This document shows, in pieces, positions 1 to 8,783 of a stretch of 64,000 bases of DNA (the stretch's first letter is position 1; the number at the start of each line of letters is the position of its first letter). Source of the DNA: Mucilaginibacter agri. GTDB lineage: Bacteria; Bacteroidota; Bacteroidia; Sphingobacteriales; Sphingobacteriaceae. Location of the stretch: the NCBI RefSeq assembly GCF_009928685.1, contig NZ_WWEO01000044.1, positions 124,001 to 188,000 on the forward strand, read 5' to 3'. The position numbers and the translations under genes were made by a program. Below the pieces are notes generated by a model that saw only the letters and a list, made by a program, of their open reading frames with translations, had not been told where the DNA came from and made no database searches.

Positions 1-819
1 ATCAGCAGCCAATGTCCACCTGCTCGATGGATAATAACCTAAACCCAACGAGGTTGTAGACGGCAGCGGGATGCTTGCTGTAAATGTATTTGGCTGTGGG
101 AAGCTGGTAGCCAAAGACGCAGGCACACCAAAAATTGCGTCTCCATTGTTAATAGTAGTTTTAAGTTTCGAACGATAATCGATACCCACGGTAATGCCCG
201 ATTCGGTTTTAAAGAAGATACCGGCATTCCAACCATAGCCATGGCCGCTGCCTTTTAATCTGGCCTGGCCATCCGCACCAGCAGCATTAGCCAGCGGGAT
301 GGCACGCTGAAGATCAACATCGCCGATGTTATAAACAAAACCACCACCGATGCTCACAAAATCAGCAAGGCGGATACTTAAAGTTGGTTGAATGGCTATA
401 GCCTTGAGATTCAGGCTTTCCAATACATATTTTCCTTGCCACTCATTGCCCCAATCTGTTAAACCGCCAAAAGGAGTATATACTCCCAAACCTAATTTCC
501 AGAAACTACTTTTTGGTCCCCAAACGGCATAGGCAGTAAAAGGCGTTGCAATCTTATTCTTGGTATAATAGGCGTCGTTAGTACCCGATGGATTAAAACC
601 CGATTTAAAGATCAGCGGGCTTATCCCGGCCTGAATGTAATTATCGGGCAGCATGGCCATAGCGCCTGGGTTAAACAATACAGAGGCGCCGTCTTGGGCA
701 AGCCCCGTGCCGGTATGCCCCATACCGATTTGCTTTTGTCCATGCAAATTAACCTGGAAGCCCTGTGCAAATGCCATAACAGGCAGGCTTGCCAGCAGCA
801 ATAGTAGAATTTTTCTCAT
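1..819 (-). CDS. fadL: Outer-membrane fatty acid porin, OmpP1/FadL/TodX family (partial, C-terminus beyond window)
   Basis: Outer-membrane beta-barrel expected to pass long-chain fatty acids or other hydrophobic compounds. The frame is open for 273 codons from ATG at 819 to the window edge, so the C-terminal strands are missing. The N-terminus is a clear signal peptide (MRKILLLLLASLPVMAFAQ). The mature part begins GFQVNLHGQKQIGMGHTGTG and continues to VLFNPGAMAML, which fit the conserved N-terminal region of the family. Glycine- and aromatic-rich strand-like segments follow. It diverges from the AraC gene and the beta-oxidation genes beside it, which supports a role in fatty acid uptake. Family assignment is firm; the substrate is inferred. 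Confidence 0.82.
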   Translation of the reverse strand, partial: MRKILLLLLASLPVMAFAQGFQVNLHGQKQIGMGHTGTGLAQDGASVLFNPGAMAMLPDNYIQAGISPLIFKSGFNPSGTNDAYYTKNKIATPFTAYAVWGPKSSFWKLGLGVYTPFGGLTDWGNEWQGKYVLESLNLKAIAIQPTLSIRLADFVSIGGGFVYNIGDVDLQRAIPLANAAGADGQARLKGSGHGYGWNAGIFFKTESGITVGIDYRSKLKTTINNGDAIFGVPASLATSFPQPNTFTASIPLPSTTSLGLGYYPSSRWTLAAD

Positions 820-1235
820 AATAAAATAATTGGTTAGGTTATCTGCCGCTTATAATTTGGTTTGCTAATTGGTTTTAAAGCAAATAACACTAGCTATAAA
901 ATTAGGTTCGTTACCATCGCAAAAAAGGGGAAAATTGCGGAGTTTTTAGTCAAAAAGTCGGAAAATTTGTGAGGGTGATTGTAAAATAATGAGAATTTAA
1001 TGTGATGAACTGTGCCTAAATGCAACGTATTGAGACTATAGCAAGCGAGTTTCTAAACAAACCAAAACTGTCATTATCATTATCGAAAAGGTAAGTTTCT
1101 TACATTAACAAATTTGCAATTATGCTAATTGATACCAAATTGATTTGTCTTTTTTAAAATTCACCGCAAAACGAGGCCGGATAATTGGGCATAATTAGAT
1201 ATGTTTGGCTATCTTAATATCGCTACCTGTTATAT
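820..1235. other. Divergent intergenic region, 416 bp
   Basis: AT-rich spacer between the outward-facing fadL and AraC genes. It holds a promoter-like TATGTTTG at 1200-1207 for the AraC gene. I saw no ORF, strong hairpin or direct repeat in it, and no TAnnTTTG element on the reverse strand that would clearly serve fadL. Confidence 0.5.
1200..1207 (+). promoter_or_regulatory. Bacteroidota-type -7 element TATGTTTG for the AraC gene
   Basis: Exact match to TAnnTTTG, 28 bases before the ATG at 1236. A TTG at the expected distance upstream was not found, so only the -7 half is supported. Confidence 0.5.
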
Positions 1236-2123
1236 ATGAGTAAGAAAATCGCCCAGTTAAGCTTCCCGAAGTTTGTTGATCTTTACGCCGACAAATCTAT
1301 CGGAACAGATTTTTTTATCACTGAAGAGAAACACCTTTTAGCACTGAGTGAATATCCCTATCGGTCTGATGGATTTATTATAGGTATATGCACCCGCGGT
1401 ACTGCTAAAGTTGAGGTAAACCTGCAGGTTTATGATGCCCGGCCCGATGCGATGCTCTTAGCCACCCCTTTCCATGTGTTAAGGATCTATGACAGCAGCC
1501 CCGATTTTCTGTGCCGTTTCGTGGTTTTCTCCCGGTCGTTCTTGACTGAGCATAATATCAACAGCCATTTTTTAGAGTCGTTTAGTTTCTTTAAAACATC
1601 TTCTACCCCGGTCATTTTCCCTAAACACGATGACGCCAAAATATTGCTCGAAGTTTTTTCGCTCATACAGCAAACTCTCCAACGCGAAGAGCATACCTAC
1701 CGAACCGAAATCTGTCGCAGTAATTTAACTACTCTTTTGTATGAGGTTGCAGCCGTTTATGAGCATCAGCACGTGATCACTAAAAACAAGCAGACGCGTA
1801 AGCAGGAACTAAATATGCTTTTCCAGAACCTGGTTTTTGCACAGTATAAAGAACATCGCAACGTACAGTACTATGCTGATGCACTTTACGTTTCGCCCAA
1901 GCACCTTACCGAAACCATTAAAGAAGCAACCGGCAAAACTGCAGGCGAGTGGATAGACGATGCCGTAGTGCTTGAAGCCAAAGTACTGCTTCGCAATCAC
2001 GAAATCAGCATAGCCCAGGTAGCTGATGAAATACATTTCCCCGATCAATCATCTTTCGGAAAGTATTTTAAAAAACAAACAGGATTTTCCCCGTCTGAGT
2101 ATCGTGTTAAAGCGAGTAGTTAG
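1236..2123 (+). CDS. AraC family transcriptional regulator
   Basis: A 295-residue regulator. Residues about 1-165 form a cupin-like sensing part without recognisable ligand motifs. The last 100 residues are the double helix-turn-helix of the family: YYADALYVSPKHLTETIKEATG is shortened here to its core, YVSPKHLTETIKEATG, and the second helix is followed by FPDQSSFGKYFKKQTGFSPSEY. The gene reads toward the beta-oxidation genes and away from fadL, so control of fatty acid genes is plausible, but no operator was identified. The start at 1236 follows a good -7 element. Confidence 0.85.
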   Translation: MSKKIAQLSFPKFVDLYADKSIGTDFFITEEKHLLALSEYPYRSDGFIIGICTRGTAKVEVNLQVYDARPDAMLLATPFHVLRIYDSSPDFLCRFVVFSRSFLTEHNINSHFLESFSFFKTSSTPVIFPKHDDAKILLEVFSLIQQTLQREEHTYRTEICRSNLTTLLYEVAAVYEHQHVITKNKQTRKQELNMLFQNLVFAQYKEHRNVQYYADALYVSPKHLTETIKEATGKTAGEWIDDAVVLEAKVLLRNHEISIAQVADEIHFPDQSSFGKYFKKQTGFSPSEYRVKASS

Positions 2124-2236
2124 TTGTCAGTTATCTGTTGTCGGATAAGCTCTACTTAGCAAATCATTTCCTGCAAAATTTGTTTAGTAGGCTGCCCCGT
2201 CAAACCCCGACAACTGACAACCGATAACAGACAACC
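2122..2236. repeat. Inverted heptanucleotide repeat (NGTTRTC family)
   Basis: The left arm at 2122-2144 reads as heptads AGTTGTC, AGTTATC, TGTTGTC then GG. The right arm at 2209-2236 is GACAACT, GACAACC, GATAACA, GACAACC, the reverse complement type. Three heptads pair with about one mismatch each, giving a 21-bp stem around a loop of about 65 nt. The left arm begins inside the stop codon of the AraC gene. The 13-mer CAACTGACAACCG (2211-2223) recurs exactly inside aroA at 62963-62975. Confidence 0.75.
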
Positions 2237-2291
2237 GAAAAAATGACCAACATTCCCGCATTTCTGCCCTTTTTTGGGCAGGCACCTAACC

Positions 2292-2299
2292 TACTTTTG
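2292..2299 (+). promoter_or_regulatory. -7 element TACTTTTG upstream of etfB
   Basis: Exact TAnnTTTG match 72 bp before the etfB start. A TTG lies at 2274-2276, but the 15-bp spacer is shorter than the usual 17-20. A small hairpin in the leader (CCGGTT at 2324-2329 with AACCGG at 2335-2340) lies between the predicted transcription start and the gene. Confidence 0.55.
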
Positions 2300-2370
2300 A
2301 TTTTGTAATTATATAGTTCTGCACCGGTTGCTTAAACCGGGAGGCTATCTACCAATTAAAATCAATAGAA

Positions 2371-3114
2371 ATGAAAGTATTAGTGTGTATCAGCCAGGTG
2401 CCTGATACGGTTACCAAAATTGTGTTAAAAGACAATAACACGGCCGTAGAAGAGAATGGCGTAACTTATATTCTTAACCCTTATGATGAGTGGTACGCCC
2501 TGGTGCGCGCCCTCGAACTAAAAGAGACCGGTGTTGCCGAAAGTGTACATGTGATTATGGTAGGCAAGGCCAATACCGAGCCGGTGATCCGCAAAGCCCT
2601 GGCTATTGGTGGTGACGAAGCCATCCGTATTGATGCCGATAGCAACGACTCATATGCCACTGCAAACTACATTGCCGAATATGCTAAAAACGAAGGTTAC
2701 GATCTAATCTTATGCGGTAAAGAATCCATCGACTATGCAAACGGTGCAGTTGGACCGATGCTGGCCGAATTGCTGGATACCGACTTTATCGGCTTCGCAA
2801 CAAACATTGCCGTTGCAGATAACACCGCAACCGTAAAACGTGAAATTGACGGCGGCGAAGAAACCGACGAAGCCAATTTACCATTGGTAATTTCTTGTCA
2901 AAAAGGTGTGGCCGAGGCACGTATCCCTAATATGCGTGGTATTATGACAGCACGAACAAAGCCGTTAAAAGTGGTAACACCCGCTGCAGTAACTGCATTA
3001 ACATCGGTTACACATTACGAACTCCCGCCTGCCAAGGCCGGGGTAAAATTAATTGCCGCCGACCAGATGGATGAGCTGGTGAACCTGCTTCATACCGAAG
3101 CCAAAGTAATTTAA
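2371..3114 (+). CDS. etfB: Electron transfer flavoprotein, beta subunit
   Basis: Small subunit of ETF, which takes electrons from acyl-CoA dehydrogenases. The 247 residues match the family length. It opens MKVLVCISQVPDTVTKI, the typical beta-subunit start, and keeps the LILCGKESIDYANGAVGPMLAELL region and the C-terminal PNMRGIMTARTKP motif. It is 24 bp upstream of etfA and heads the beta-oxidation gene set, so it should pass electrons from the acyl-CoA dehydrogenase at 8784 to the Fe-S proteins at 14156 and 15564. Confidence 0.96.
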   Translation: MKVLVCISQVPDTVTKIVLKDNNTAVEENGVTYILNPYDEWYALVRALELKETGVAESVHVIMVGKANTEPVIRKALAIGGDEAIRIDADSNDSYATANYIAEYAKNEGYDLILCGKESIDYANGAVGPMLAELLDTDFIGFATNIAVADNTATVKREIDGGEETDEANLPLVISCQKGVAEARIPNMRGIMTARTKPLKVVTPAAVTALTSVTHYELPPAKAGVKLIAADQMDELVNLLHTEAKVI

Positions 3115-3138
3115 TGTGTACCAAAAAATTAAAAGAAA

Positions 3139-4116
3139 ATGTCAGTAATCGTATTAGTAGAACATACCGAAGGCACTATTAAAAAGAAAAGCCTCGAAGC
3201 GGTGCAATACGCCGCAGAAATAGCCAAAAAATTAGGCACTACCGCCACTGCCGTTGCAACCGGTAAAATTGCCGACACCGAACTTCAGGGTTTAGGCGCT
3301 TACGGCGCACAAAAAGTATTATACGTGGCCGATGATCGCCTGAACGATCTGCATGCCCGCGCCATCACCCGCGTGTTAGTGGCGGCTGCCAAACAAGAGA
3401 ACAGCCCCGTAATTGTAACCCTTCACGACGTTAACGGCCGTGCCATTGCGCCACGTGTAGCCATTCAATTAAAAGCAGGTTTGATCTCAGGCGCACTATC
3501 TTACCCGGATACCGTTAAAGGTTTCGTAGTGAAAAAATCGGCGTTTTCGGGTAAAGCATTCGCTTATGTTAACGCCACAAGCGAGGTTAAGGTGATTATG
3601 CTTGCACCCAACAGCTTCCAACTTAATAAAACTGAAGGAGCTGCCACTGTAGAAAATTTCAGCGTAAATTTTGAGGATAAAGACTTTGGCGTAAAAGTAA
3701 AATCGGTTGATAAAATTACAGGCGAAGTACCATTGTCTGACGCAGAACTTGTGGTATCAGGTGGTCGTGGATTGAAAGGGCCTGAGAATTGGGGTATTAT
3801 CGAAGACCTTGCCCATGCCTTAGGTGCTGCAACAGCTTGCTCGCGCCCGGTGGCCGATGCCGGCTGGAGGCCGCATCACGAGCACGTTGGCCAAACCGGT
3901 GGTACAATTCGCCCTAACCTGTACATTGCTGCAGGTATTTCGGGAGCCATTCAGCATTTGGCTGGGGTAAGCGGATCAAAAACCATAGTGGTGATAAACA
4001 AAGATCCCGAAGCACCGTTTTTTAAGGCGGCAAACTACGGCGTTGTGGGCGATTTAAACGAGGTGTTACCGCGCCTTACCGAAGCCGTTAAAAAGTTTAA
4101 AGCAGAACATCATTAA
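3139..4116 (+). CDS. etfA: Electron transfer flavoprotein, alpha subunit
   Basis: Large, FAD-binding subunit of ETF, 325 residues. The C-terminal FAD domain is visible as SGGRGLKGPENW, then SRPVADAGWRPHHEHVGQTG, then NLYIAAGISGAIQHLAGV and INKDPEAPFFKAANYGVVGD. All are standard alpha-subunit signatures. It directly follows etfB, and the thioesterase gene starts 7 bp after its stop, which suggests one transcript. Confidence 0.96.
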   Translation: MSVIVLVEHTEGTIKKKSLEAVQYAAEIAKKLGTTATAVATGKIADTELQGLGAYGAQKVLYVADDRLNDLHARAITRVLVAAAKQENSPVIVTLHDVNGRAIAPRVAIQLKAGLISGALSYPDTVKGFVVKKSAFSGKAFAYVNATSEVKVIMLAPNSFQLNKTEGAATVENFSVNFEDKDFGVKVKSVDKITGEVPLSDAELVVSGGRGLKGPENWGIIEDLAHALGAATACSRPVADAGWRPHHEHVGQTGGTIRPNLYIAAGISGAIQHLAGVSGSKTIVVINKDPEAPFFKAANYGVVGDLNEVLPRLTEAVKKFKAEHH

Positions 4117-4123
4117 CAGCAAT

Positions 4124-4573
4124 ATGCATGTTTTTTATGAGGGCCAGGTATTGTGGTCGCAGATAGATGCCAACCAGCATATGCGGCACTCGGCTTATGC
4201 AGACCTTGCTGCGCAGGCCCGGCTTAATATGCTTAATCAGGTGGGATTAAGTCCGGTAGTATTACTTGGCCAAAAAATCGGCCCCGTATTATTTAAGGAA
4301 GAGCTAATGTACCTGCGCGAAATAGCCCTTGGCGACCGGGTAAAAGTTACCTGCGAACTGGTTCGCTCGCGACCGGATGGGTCGCGCTGGGCTATACGCC
4401 ACGAGGTTTACCGTGGAGATGGCGTCAAAGCGGCAATCATCAATGTAGAGGGTGCCTGGATAGATATGGAAAAACGAAAGCTTACCCTATTGCCCGAAAG
4501 CATCAGTAGCTTATTCACAAAATCGCCCCGCGGTGACGATTATATCGAGGAGATTCCAAAACCCAAAGAGTAA
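4124..4573 (+). CDS. Acyl-CoA thioesterase, 4HBT hot-dog family
   Basis: A 149-residue single hot-dog domain protein. The segment QIDANQHMRHSAYADLAAQA carries the N-terminal motif of 4-hydroxybenzoyl-CoA thioesterase-like enzymes, with the Asp of QIDANQH as the probable catalytic residue. Enzymes of this fold hydrolyse acyl-CoA to free acid and CoA. Inside a beta-oxidation operon it could recycle CoA or clear dead-end acyl-CoAs; the chain-length preference cannot be read from the sequence. Confidence 0.82.
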   Translation: MHVFYEGQVLWSQIDANQHMRHSAYADLAAQARLNMLNQVGLSPVVLLGQKIGPVLFKEELMYLREIALGDRVKVTCELVRSRPDGSRWAIRHEVYRGDGVKAAIINVEGAWIDMEKRKLTLLPESISSLFTKSPRGDDYIEEIPKPKE

Positions 4574-4685
4574 GCGCATAACACCAATAACCCCATAACC
4601 AGTAACATATTAACTAACAACTAACTGACCATAGAATTTTAGTGATATTTGCTCATTCAAAATTCAATCATTCAAAACTAACATC

Positions 4686-4949
4686 ATGAGTTTAAAAGAA
4701 AGCTTCGAAAAAGCCGTTAAAGAAAGTAAAGAGCTAAGCAAACGACCAGACAACGAAACGCTGCTTAAATTATATAGCTTATACAAGCAGGCAACCGAGG
4801 GCGATATGGATCCTAATACCCCTACGCCAGGTATGTTCGACTTTGTGAACAAGGCTAAACACGATGCCTGGAAAAAACTAAACGGCATGTCGTCAGAAGC
4901 GGCTATGGACGAGTACATTAAATTATACGAGCAACTTAAAGGCGCGTAA
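4686..4949 (+). CDS. Acyl-CoA-binding protein (ACBP)
   Basis: An 87-residue ACBP, the usual length of this four-helix protein that binds long-chain acyl-CoA in the cytosol. Visible hallmarks are LLKLYSLYKQATEGD, the basic AKHDAWKKLNGMS segment that contacts CoA, and the final AMDEYIKLYEQLKG. ACBP is nearly universal in eukaryotes and less common in bacteria. Here it sits 112 bp after the thioesterase and before fadN, consistent with buffering or delivering acyl-CoA for beta-oxidation. Confidence 0.92.
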   Translation: MSLKESFEKAVKESKELSKRPDNETLLKLYSLYKQATEGDMDPNTPTPGMFDFVNKAKHDAWKKLNGMSSEAAMDEYIKLYEQLKGA

Positions 4950-4960
4950 TTCTCGGAGCA

Positions 4961-4972
4961 CCAAATCCGAAC
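4961..4972. repeat. Short repeat CCAAATCCGAAC
   Basis: This 12-mer follows the ACBP stop codon by a few bases and occurs again at 47811-47822, also just after a gene. It contains the heptad AAATCCG, which is tandemly repeated at 15606-15633. Confidence 0.4.
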
Positions 4973-5080
4973 TTTTGACAAATCATTCCGAGCTATAGCC
5001 CTTTTTTATTCGAGCTCAACAAGGATATTTGTTTTATTAGATAAACCAACTATTAATAACTATTTACTGTAAGCCAAATT

Positions 5081-5102
5081 CTTTTCCCCGCAAGGGGAAA
5101 AG
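5081..5102. other. Perfect hairpin with GCAA tetraloop upstream of fadN
   Basis: CTTTTCCCC (5081-5089), loop GCAA, GGGGAAAAG (5094-5102): a 9-bp perfect stem closed by a GNRA-type tetraloop. It lies in the 238-bp gap before fadN and has no T-run after it, so it looks more like a transcript-processing or stabilising stem than a terminator. I found no full TAnnTTTG element in the gap (GATATTTG at 5024-5031 is one base off). Confidence 0.55.
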
Positions 5103-5187
5103 GTTTGTGCTGTTTTAAAATCCGGCTTAAGATCCTGTTTTCATCAATCGCAGCGTCATTCCCGGTCAACCTATTAAAAAACTATAT

Positions 5188-7560
5188 ATGAGTTCTAAAC
5201 GAATTATAAAGAAAGTTGCAGTGCTTGGCTCGGGCGTTATGGGCAGCCGTATTGCTTGCCATTTTGCCAATATTGGCATGCAGGTGCTGTTGCTTGATAT
5301 TGTACCAAAAGATGCCGATGCAAAATCTCGGAACAAGTTGGTTAACGATGCGCTTACGGCCGCGTTAAAATCAAACCCCTCGCCCATCTACTCCAAGTCA
5401 TTAGCCAAAAACATCAGCACCGGAAATTTTGAAGATGATATGCCAAAAATTGCCGATTGCGACTGGGTGATCGAAGTTGTGGTAGAGCGTCTGGATATTA
5501 AAAAAATCATTTTTGAGCAGATCGAGAAATTCCGCAAAGTGGGAACCCTGATCACGTCTAATACCTCGGGCATCCCGATCCATTTAATGGCCGAAGGGCG
5601 CAGCGAGGATTTCCGTAAACACTTTTGCGGAAGCCATTTCTTTAACCCACCACGCTATTTAAAATTACTGGAGATTATTCCAACGTCTGAAACTTTACCC
5701 GAGGTGGTAGATTTTCTAATGCATTTTGGCGAAAAGTATTTGGGCAAAACTACAGTACTGGCTAAGGATACACCTGCCTTTATTGGTAACCGTATCGGCG
5801 TGTTCAGCATCATGAGCATTTTGCATTATGCAGAGAAAACCGGCATCAGCATTGAAGAAGTTGATAAACTAACCGGCCCGGTAATCGGTCACCCAAAATC
5901 GGCTACCTTTCGCACCAGCGATGTGGTTGGTTTAGATACAATGGTGCATGTTGCTAACGGCCTAAGCCAGGGTGTGCCTGATGACGAAGCGAAAGAGTTA
6001 TTCCAAATTCCTGAGTTTGTAACCAAAATGGTTGCCAACAACTGGCTGGGCAGCAAAAGCGGTCAGGGTTTTTATAAGAAAGATAAAGTGAACGGCGCAA
6101 ATGTGTTCAGTACGCTTGATCTGAAAACACTGGAGTATCAGCCTTCTAAAAAAGTAAAATTCCCGTCACTGGAAACTACTAAAACCATCGATAAACTAAG
6201 CGACCGCATGAAGGTGCTGTTTGCCGCCAAAGATAAAGCGGGTGACTTCTATCGTGCTATATTTTACCAACTGTTTGCTTACGCAAGTAATCGTATCCCA
6301 GAGATAACTGATGATCTGTACAAGATAGACGCAGCTATGAACGCAGGTTTCGGTTGGGAAACAGGACCTTTCGAGAAATGGGATTCACTGGGTGTTGAAG
6401 CTACCATCAAAGCTATGGAAGCTGATAATCTGAAACCCGCACAATGGGTTTATGATATGCTGGCCAGCGGTGCTACAAGCTTTTATAAGATAGAAGATGG
6501 TAAAAAGCTCTACTATGATATTCCATCTAAAACTTATAAAGTAATTCCGGGTACCGAAGAGTTTATTCTATTGGATAACATCCGCGCTACCAATACCATC
6601 TGGAAAAACAGCGGCACAACTATTACTGATTTAGGCGATGGTATCATTAACCTCGAGTTCCACACCAAAATGAACACCATTGGCGGCGAGGTGATTGAAG
6701 GCATCAACAAAGCCATTACCCTTGCCGAGCAAGGCTATAAAGGATTGGTGATCTCTAACGAAGGAGCCAATTTCAGCGCTGGTGCCAATGTGGGTATGAT
6801 ATTTATGATGGCCGTTGAGCAAGAGTTCGACGAACTGAACATGGTGATCAAAGCCTTCCAAAATACAATGATGCGCATTCGTTACTCATCAATACCCGTT
6901 GTAGCAGCGCCCCACCAAATGGCCTTAGGCGGTGGTTGCGAGCTGTGTTTACATGCCGACAAAGTAGTAGCACATGCCGAACTATATATGGGTTTGGTTG
7001 AATTTGGTGTTGGCTTAATTCCAGGCGGAGGCGGTACTAAAGAGTTTGCTTTACGTCTAAGTGACGAACTGCAAGAAGGCGATATCGAGATGAATAATTT
7101 CCGTGACCGGTTCTTAACCATCGGCCAGGCAAAGGTATCAACGTCAGCTAACGAAGCCTTTGAGTTGGGTTACCTTAAAAAGGGTCGTGATATGGTGATT
7201 GTATCCCGCAACCGCGTATTGGCCGAAGCAAAAAAACAATGTTTAACGCTGGCCGAAGAAGGCTATGTGCAGCCTGTTCCTCGTAAAGATATCCGGGTGT
7301 TGGGTAAATCGGCATTGGGCTTGGGTTATGTAGGCGCAAACAGCATGTACAGCGGTAATTACATTAGCGAGCACGATGTAAAGATTTCCCAGAAACTAGC
7401 TTACGTAATGGCCGGGGCCGATTTGTCGCAACCGACATTGGTAAGTGAAGATTACCTTTTGAACCTGGAACGCGAAGCCTTTGTACAACTCTGCGCCGAG
7501 CGCAAAACGCTGGAGCGTATCCAATCGATTTTGACAGGCGGTAAAGTATTAAGAAACTAA
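5188..7560 (+). CDS. fadN: 3-hydroxyacyl-CoA dehydrogenase/enoyl-CoA hydratase, FadN type
   Basis: Bifunctional enzyme for the hydration and second oxidation steps of beta-oxidation; 790 residues against 789 for B. subtilis FadN. The domain order is dehydrogenase first: a Rossmann NAD site VAVLGSGVMGSRIACHFANIG near residue 10, the 3-hydroxyacyl-CoA dehydrogenase C-terminal parts around 190-450, then a crotonase domain from about 480 with HQMALGGGCELCLHADKVV near 580 and VGLIPGGGGTKE. This is opposite to E. coli FadB/FadJ, where the hydratase comes first. fadA follows after 17 bp. Confidence 0.94.
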   Translation: MSSKRIIKKVAVLGSGVMGSRIACHFANIGMQVLLLDIVPKDADAKSRNKLVNDALTAALKSNPSPIYSKSLAKNISTGNFEDDMPKIADCDWVIEVVVERLDIKKIIFEQIEKFRKVGTLITSNTSGIPIHLMAEGRSEDFRKHFCGSHFFNPPRYLKLLEIIPTSETLPEVVDFLMHFGEKYLGKTTVLAKDTPAFIGNRIGVFSIMSILHYAEKTGISIEEVDKLTGPVIGHPKSATFRTSDVVGLDTMVHVANGLSQGVPDDEAKELFQIPEFVTKMVANNWLGSKSGQGFYKKDKVNGANVFSTLDLKTLEYQPSKKVKFPSLETTKTIDKLSDRMKVLFAAKDKAGDFYRAIFYQLFAYASNRIPEITDDLYKIDAAMNAGFGWETGPFEKWDSLGVEATIKAMEADNLKPAQWVYDMLASGATSFYKIEDGKKLYYDIPSKTYKVIPGTEEFILLDNIRATNTIWKNSGTTITDLGDGIINLEFHTKMNTIGGEVIEGINKAITLAEQGYKGLVISNEGANFSAGANVGMIFMMAVEQEFDELNMVIKAFQNTMMRIRYSSIPVVAAPHQMALGGGCELCLHADKVVAHAELYMGLVEFGVGLIPGGGGTKEFALRLSDELQEGDIEMNNFRDRFLTIGQAKVSTSANEAFELGYLKKGRDMVIVSRNRVLAEAKKQCLTLAEEGYVQPVPRKDIRVLGKSALGLGYVGANSMYSGNYISEHDVKISQKLAYVMAGADLSQPTLVSEDYLLNLEREAFVQLCAERKTLERIQSILTGGKVLRN

Positions 7561-7577
7561 TTAACGACAACAACAAA

Positions 7578-8756
7578 ATGAACGCATATATAGTAGCAGC
7601 AAGCCGCAGTGCAGTGGGCAAAGCAACCCGCGGTGGCTTCCGTTTTACCCGCCCGGATACACTGGCCGCAGATGTAATCAAACATTTGGTGGCAAGCGTA
7701 CCCAATGTAGATAAAGAGCAGATTGAAGACGTAATTGTAGGCAATGCCACTTCAGAAGCTGAACAAGGCTTAAACGTAGCCCGCTTAATCTCTCTAATGG
7801 CTTTGGATACCGATAAAGTACCCGGCATGACGGTGAACCGTTATTGCGCATCCGGATTAGAAACCATTGCTATTGCCTCAGCTAAGATTCACGCAGGTAT
7901 AGCAGATTGCGTCATAGCCGGCGGTGTAGAAAGCATGAGTCTGTTGCCCATGGGCGGCTGGCGCATTATACCTAACGCCGATGTAGCCATCGCACATCCG
8001 GATTACTATTGGGGCATGGGTTTAACCGCTGAAGCCGTTGCCAAAGAATATAATATTGGTCGCGACGAGCAGGATCAATTTGCCTATAACTCTCACCAAA
8101 AGGCTATCAGCGCTATTTCTGGCGGTAGGTTTAAAAATCAGATTGTACCGGTAACAGTATCAGAAACTTATGTTGACGAAAATGGCAAACGTAAAACAAG
8201 AGACTTCACAGTAGATACTGACGAAGGCCCTCGTGCAGATACATCAATTGAAGCACTTGCAAAATTAAAACCGGTTTTTGATGCCAAAGGCATGGTTACC
8301 GCAGGTAACTCATCACAAACCAGCGACGGTGCTGCCTTTGTAATGGTGGTTAGCGAACGTTTTATGAAACAGAATAACCTCACCCCTATCGCTCGCCTGG
8401 TTAATTATTCAGTAATTGGCGTTCCACCGAGAATTATGGGGATCGGTCCGCTGTATGCGATTCCGGAAGTATTGAAAAAATCGGGGTTGAAACAAGATGA
8501 TATTGACCTTTTCGAACTAAATGAAGCCTTTGCATCGCAATCGTTAGCCGTTATCAAAGGCTTAGGCTTAAATCAGGACATTGTGAATGTTAACGGCGGC
8601 GCTATTGCGTTAGGGCATCCACTGGGTTGCAGTGGCGCCAAGCTTTCGGTACAACTATTTGACGAGTTGAAACAACGAGATAAAAAATACGGCATGGTTA
8701 CCATGTGTGTAGGCACGGGCCAGGGTGCGGCAGGCATTTTCGAACTATTAAATTAA
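7578..8756 (+). CDS. fadA: Acetyl-CoA C-acyltransferase (3-ketoacyl-CoA thiolase)
   Basis: Thiolase that cleaves 3-ketoacyl-CoA with CoA, the last beta-oxidation step; 392 residues, the normal length. The nucleophilic Cys is in NRYCASGLETIAIA near residue 88. The other active-site blocks are NVNGGAIALGHPLGCSGA (His) and MCVGTGQGAAGIF (second Cys). The gene lies between fadN and fadE with short gaps, matching the B. subtilis fadN-fadA-fadE order. Confidence 0.96.
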   Translation: MNAYIVAASRSAVGKATRGGFRFTRPDTLAADVIKHLVASVPNVDKEQIEDVIVGNATSEAEQGLNVARLISLMALDTDKVPGMTVNRYCASGLETIAIASAKIHAGIADCVIAGGVESMSLLPMGGWRIIPNADVAIAHPDYYWGMGLTAEAVAKEYNIGRDEQDQFAYNSHQKAISAISGGRFKNQIVPVTVSETYVDENGKRKTRDFTVDTDEGPRADTSIEALAKLKPVFDAKGMVTAGNSSQTSDGAAFVMVVSERFMKQNNLTPIARLVNYSVIGVPPRIMGIGPLYAIPEVLKKSGLKQDDIDLFELNEAFASQSLAVIKGLGLNQDIVNVNGGAIALGHPLGCSGAKLSVQLFDELKQRDKKYGMVTMCVGTGQGAAGIFELLN

Positions 8757-8783
8757 ACATCAAAATATTAAAGACATACAGTT

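Noticed and set aside
2122..2236. CRISPR array
   Set aside because: Units are 7 bp without spacers and in inverted arms; no cas genes in the window.
4574..4685. Third heptad array in the thioesterase-ACBP gap (ATAAC/TAACAAC-like)
   Set aside because: Repeats alternate between 7 and 8 bp and are too degenerate to call with confidence.
5024..5031. GATATTTG as promoter of fadN
   Set aside because: First consensus base is wrong and no TTG is at the right distance; fadN may be read from the etfB promoter.
7364..7828. 154-residue reverse ORF across the fadN/fadA junction
   Set aside because: Antisense to two strongly conserved genes; composition reflects their codon pattern.
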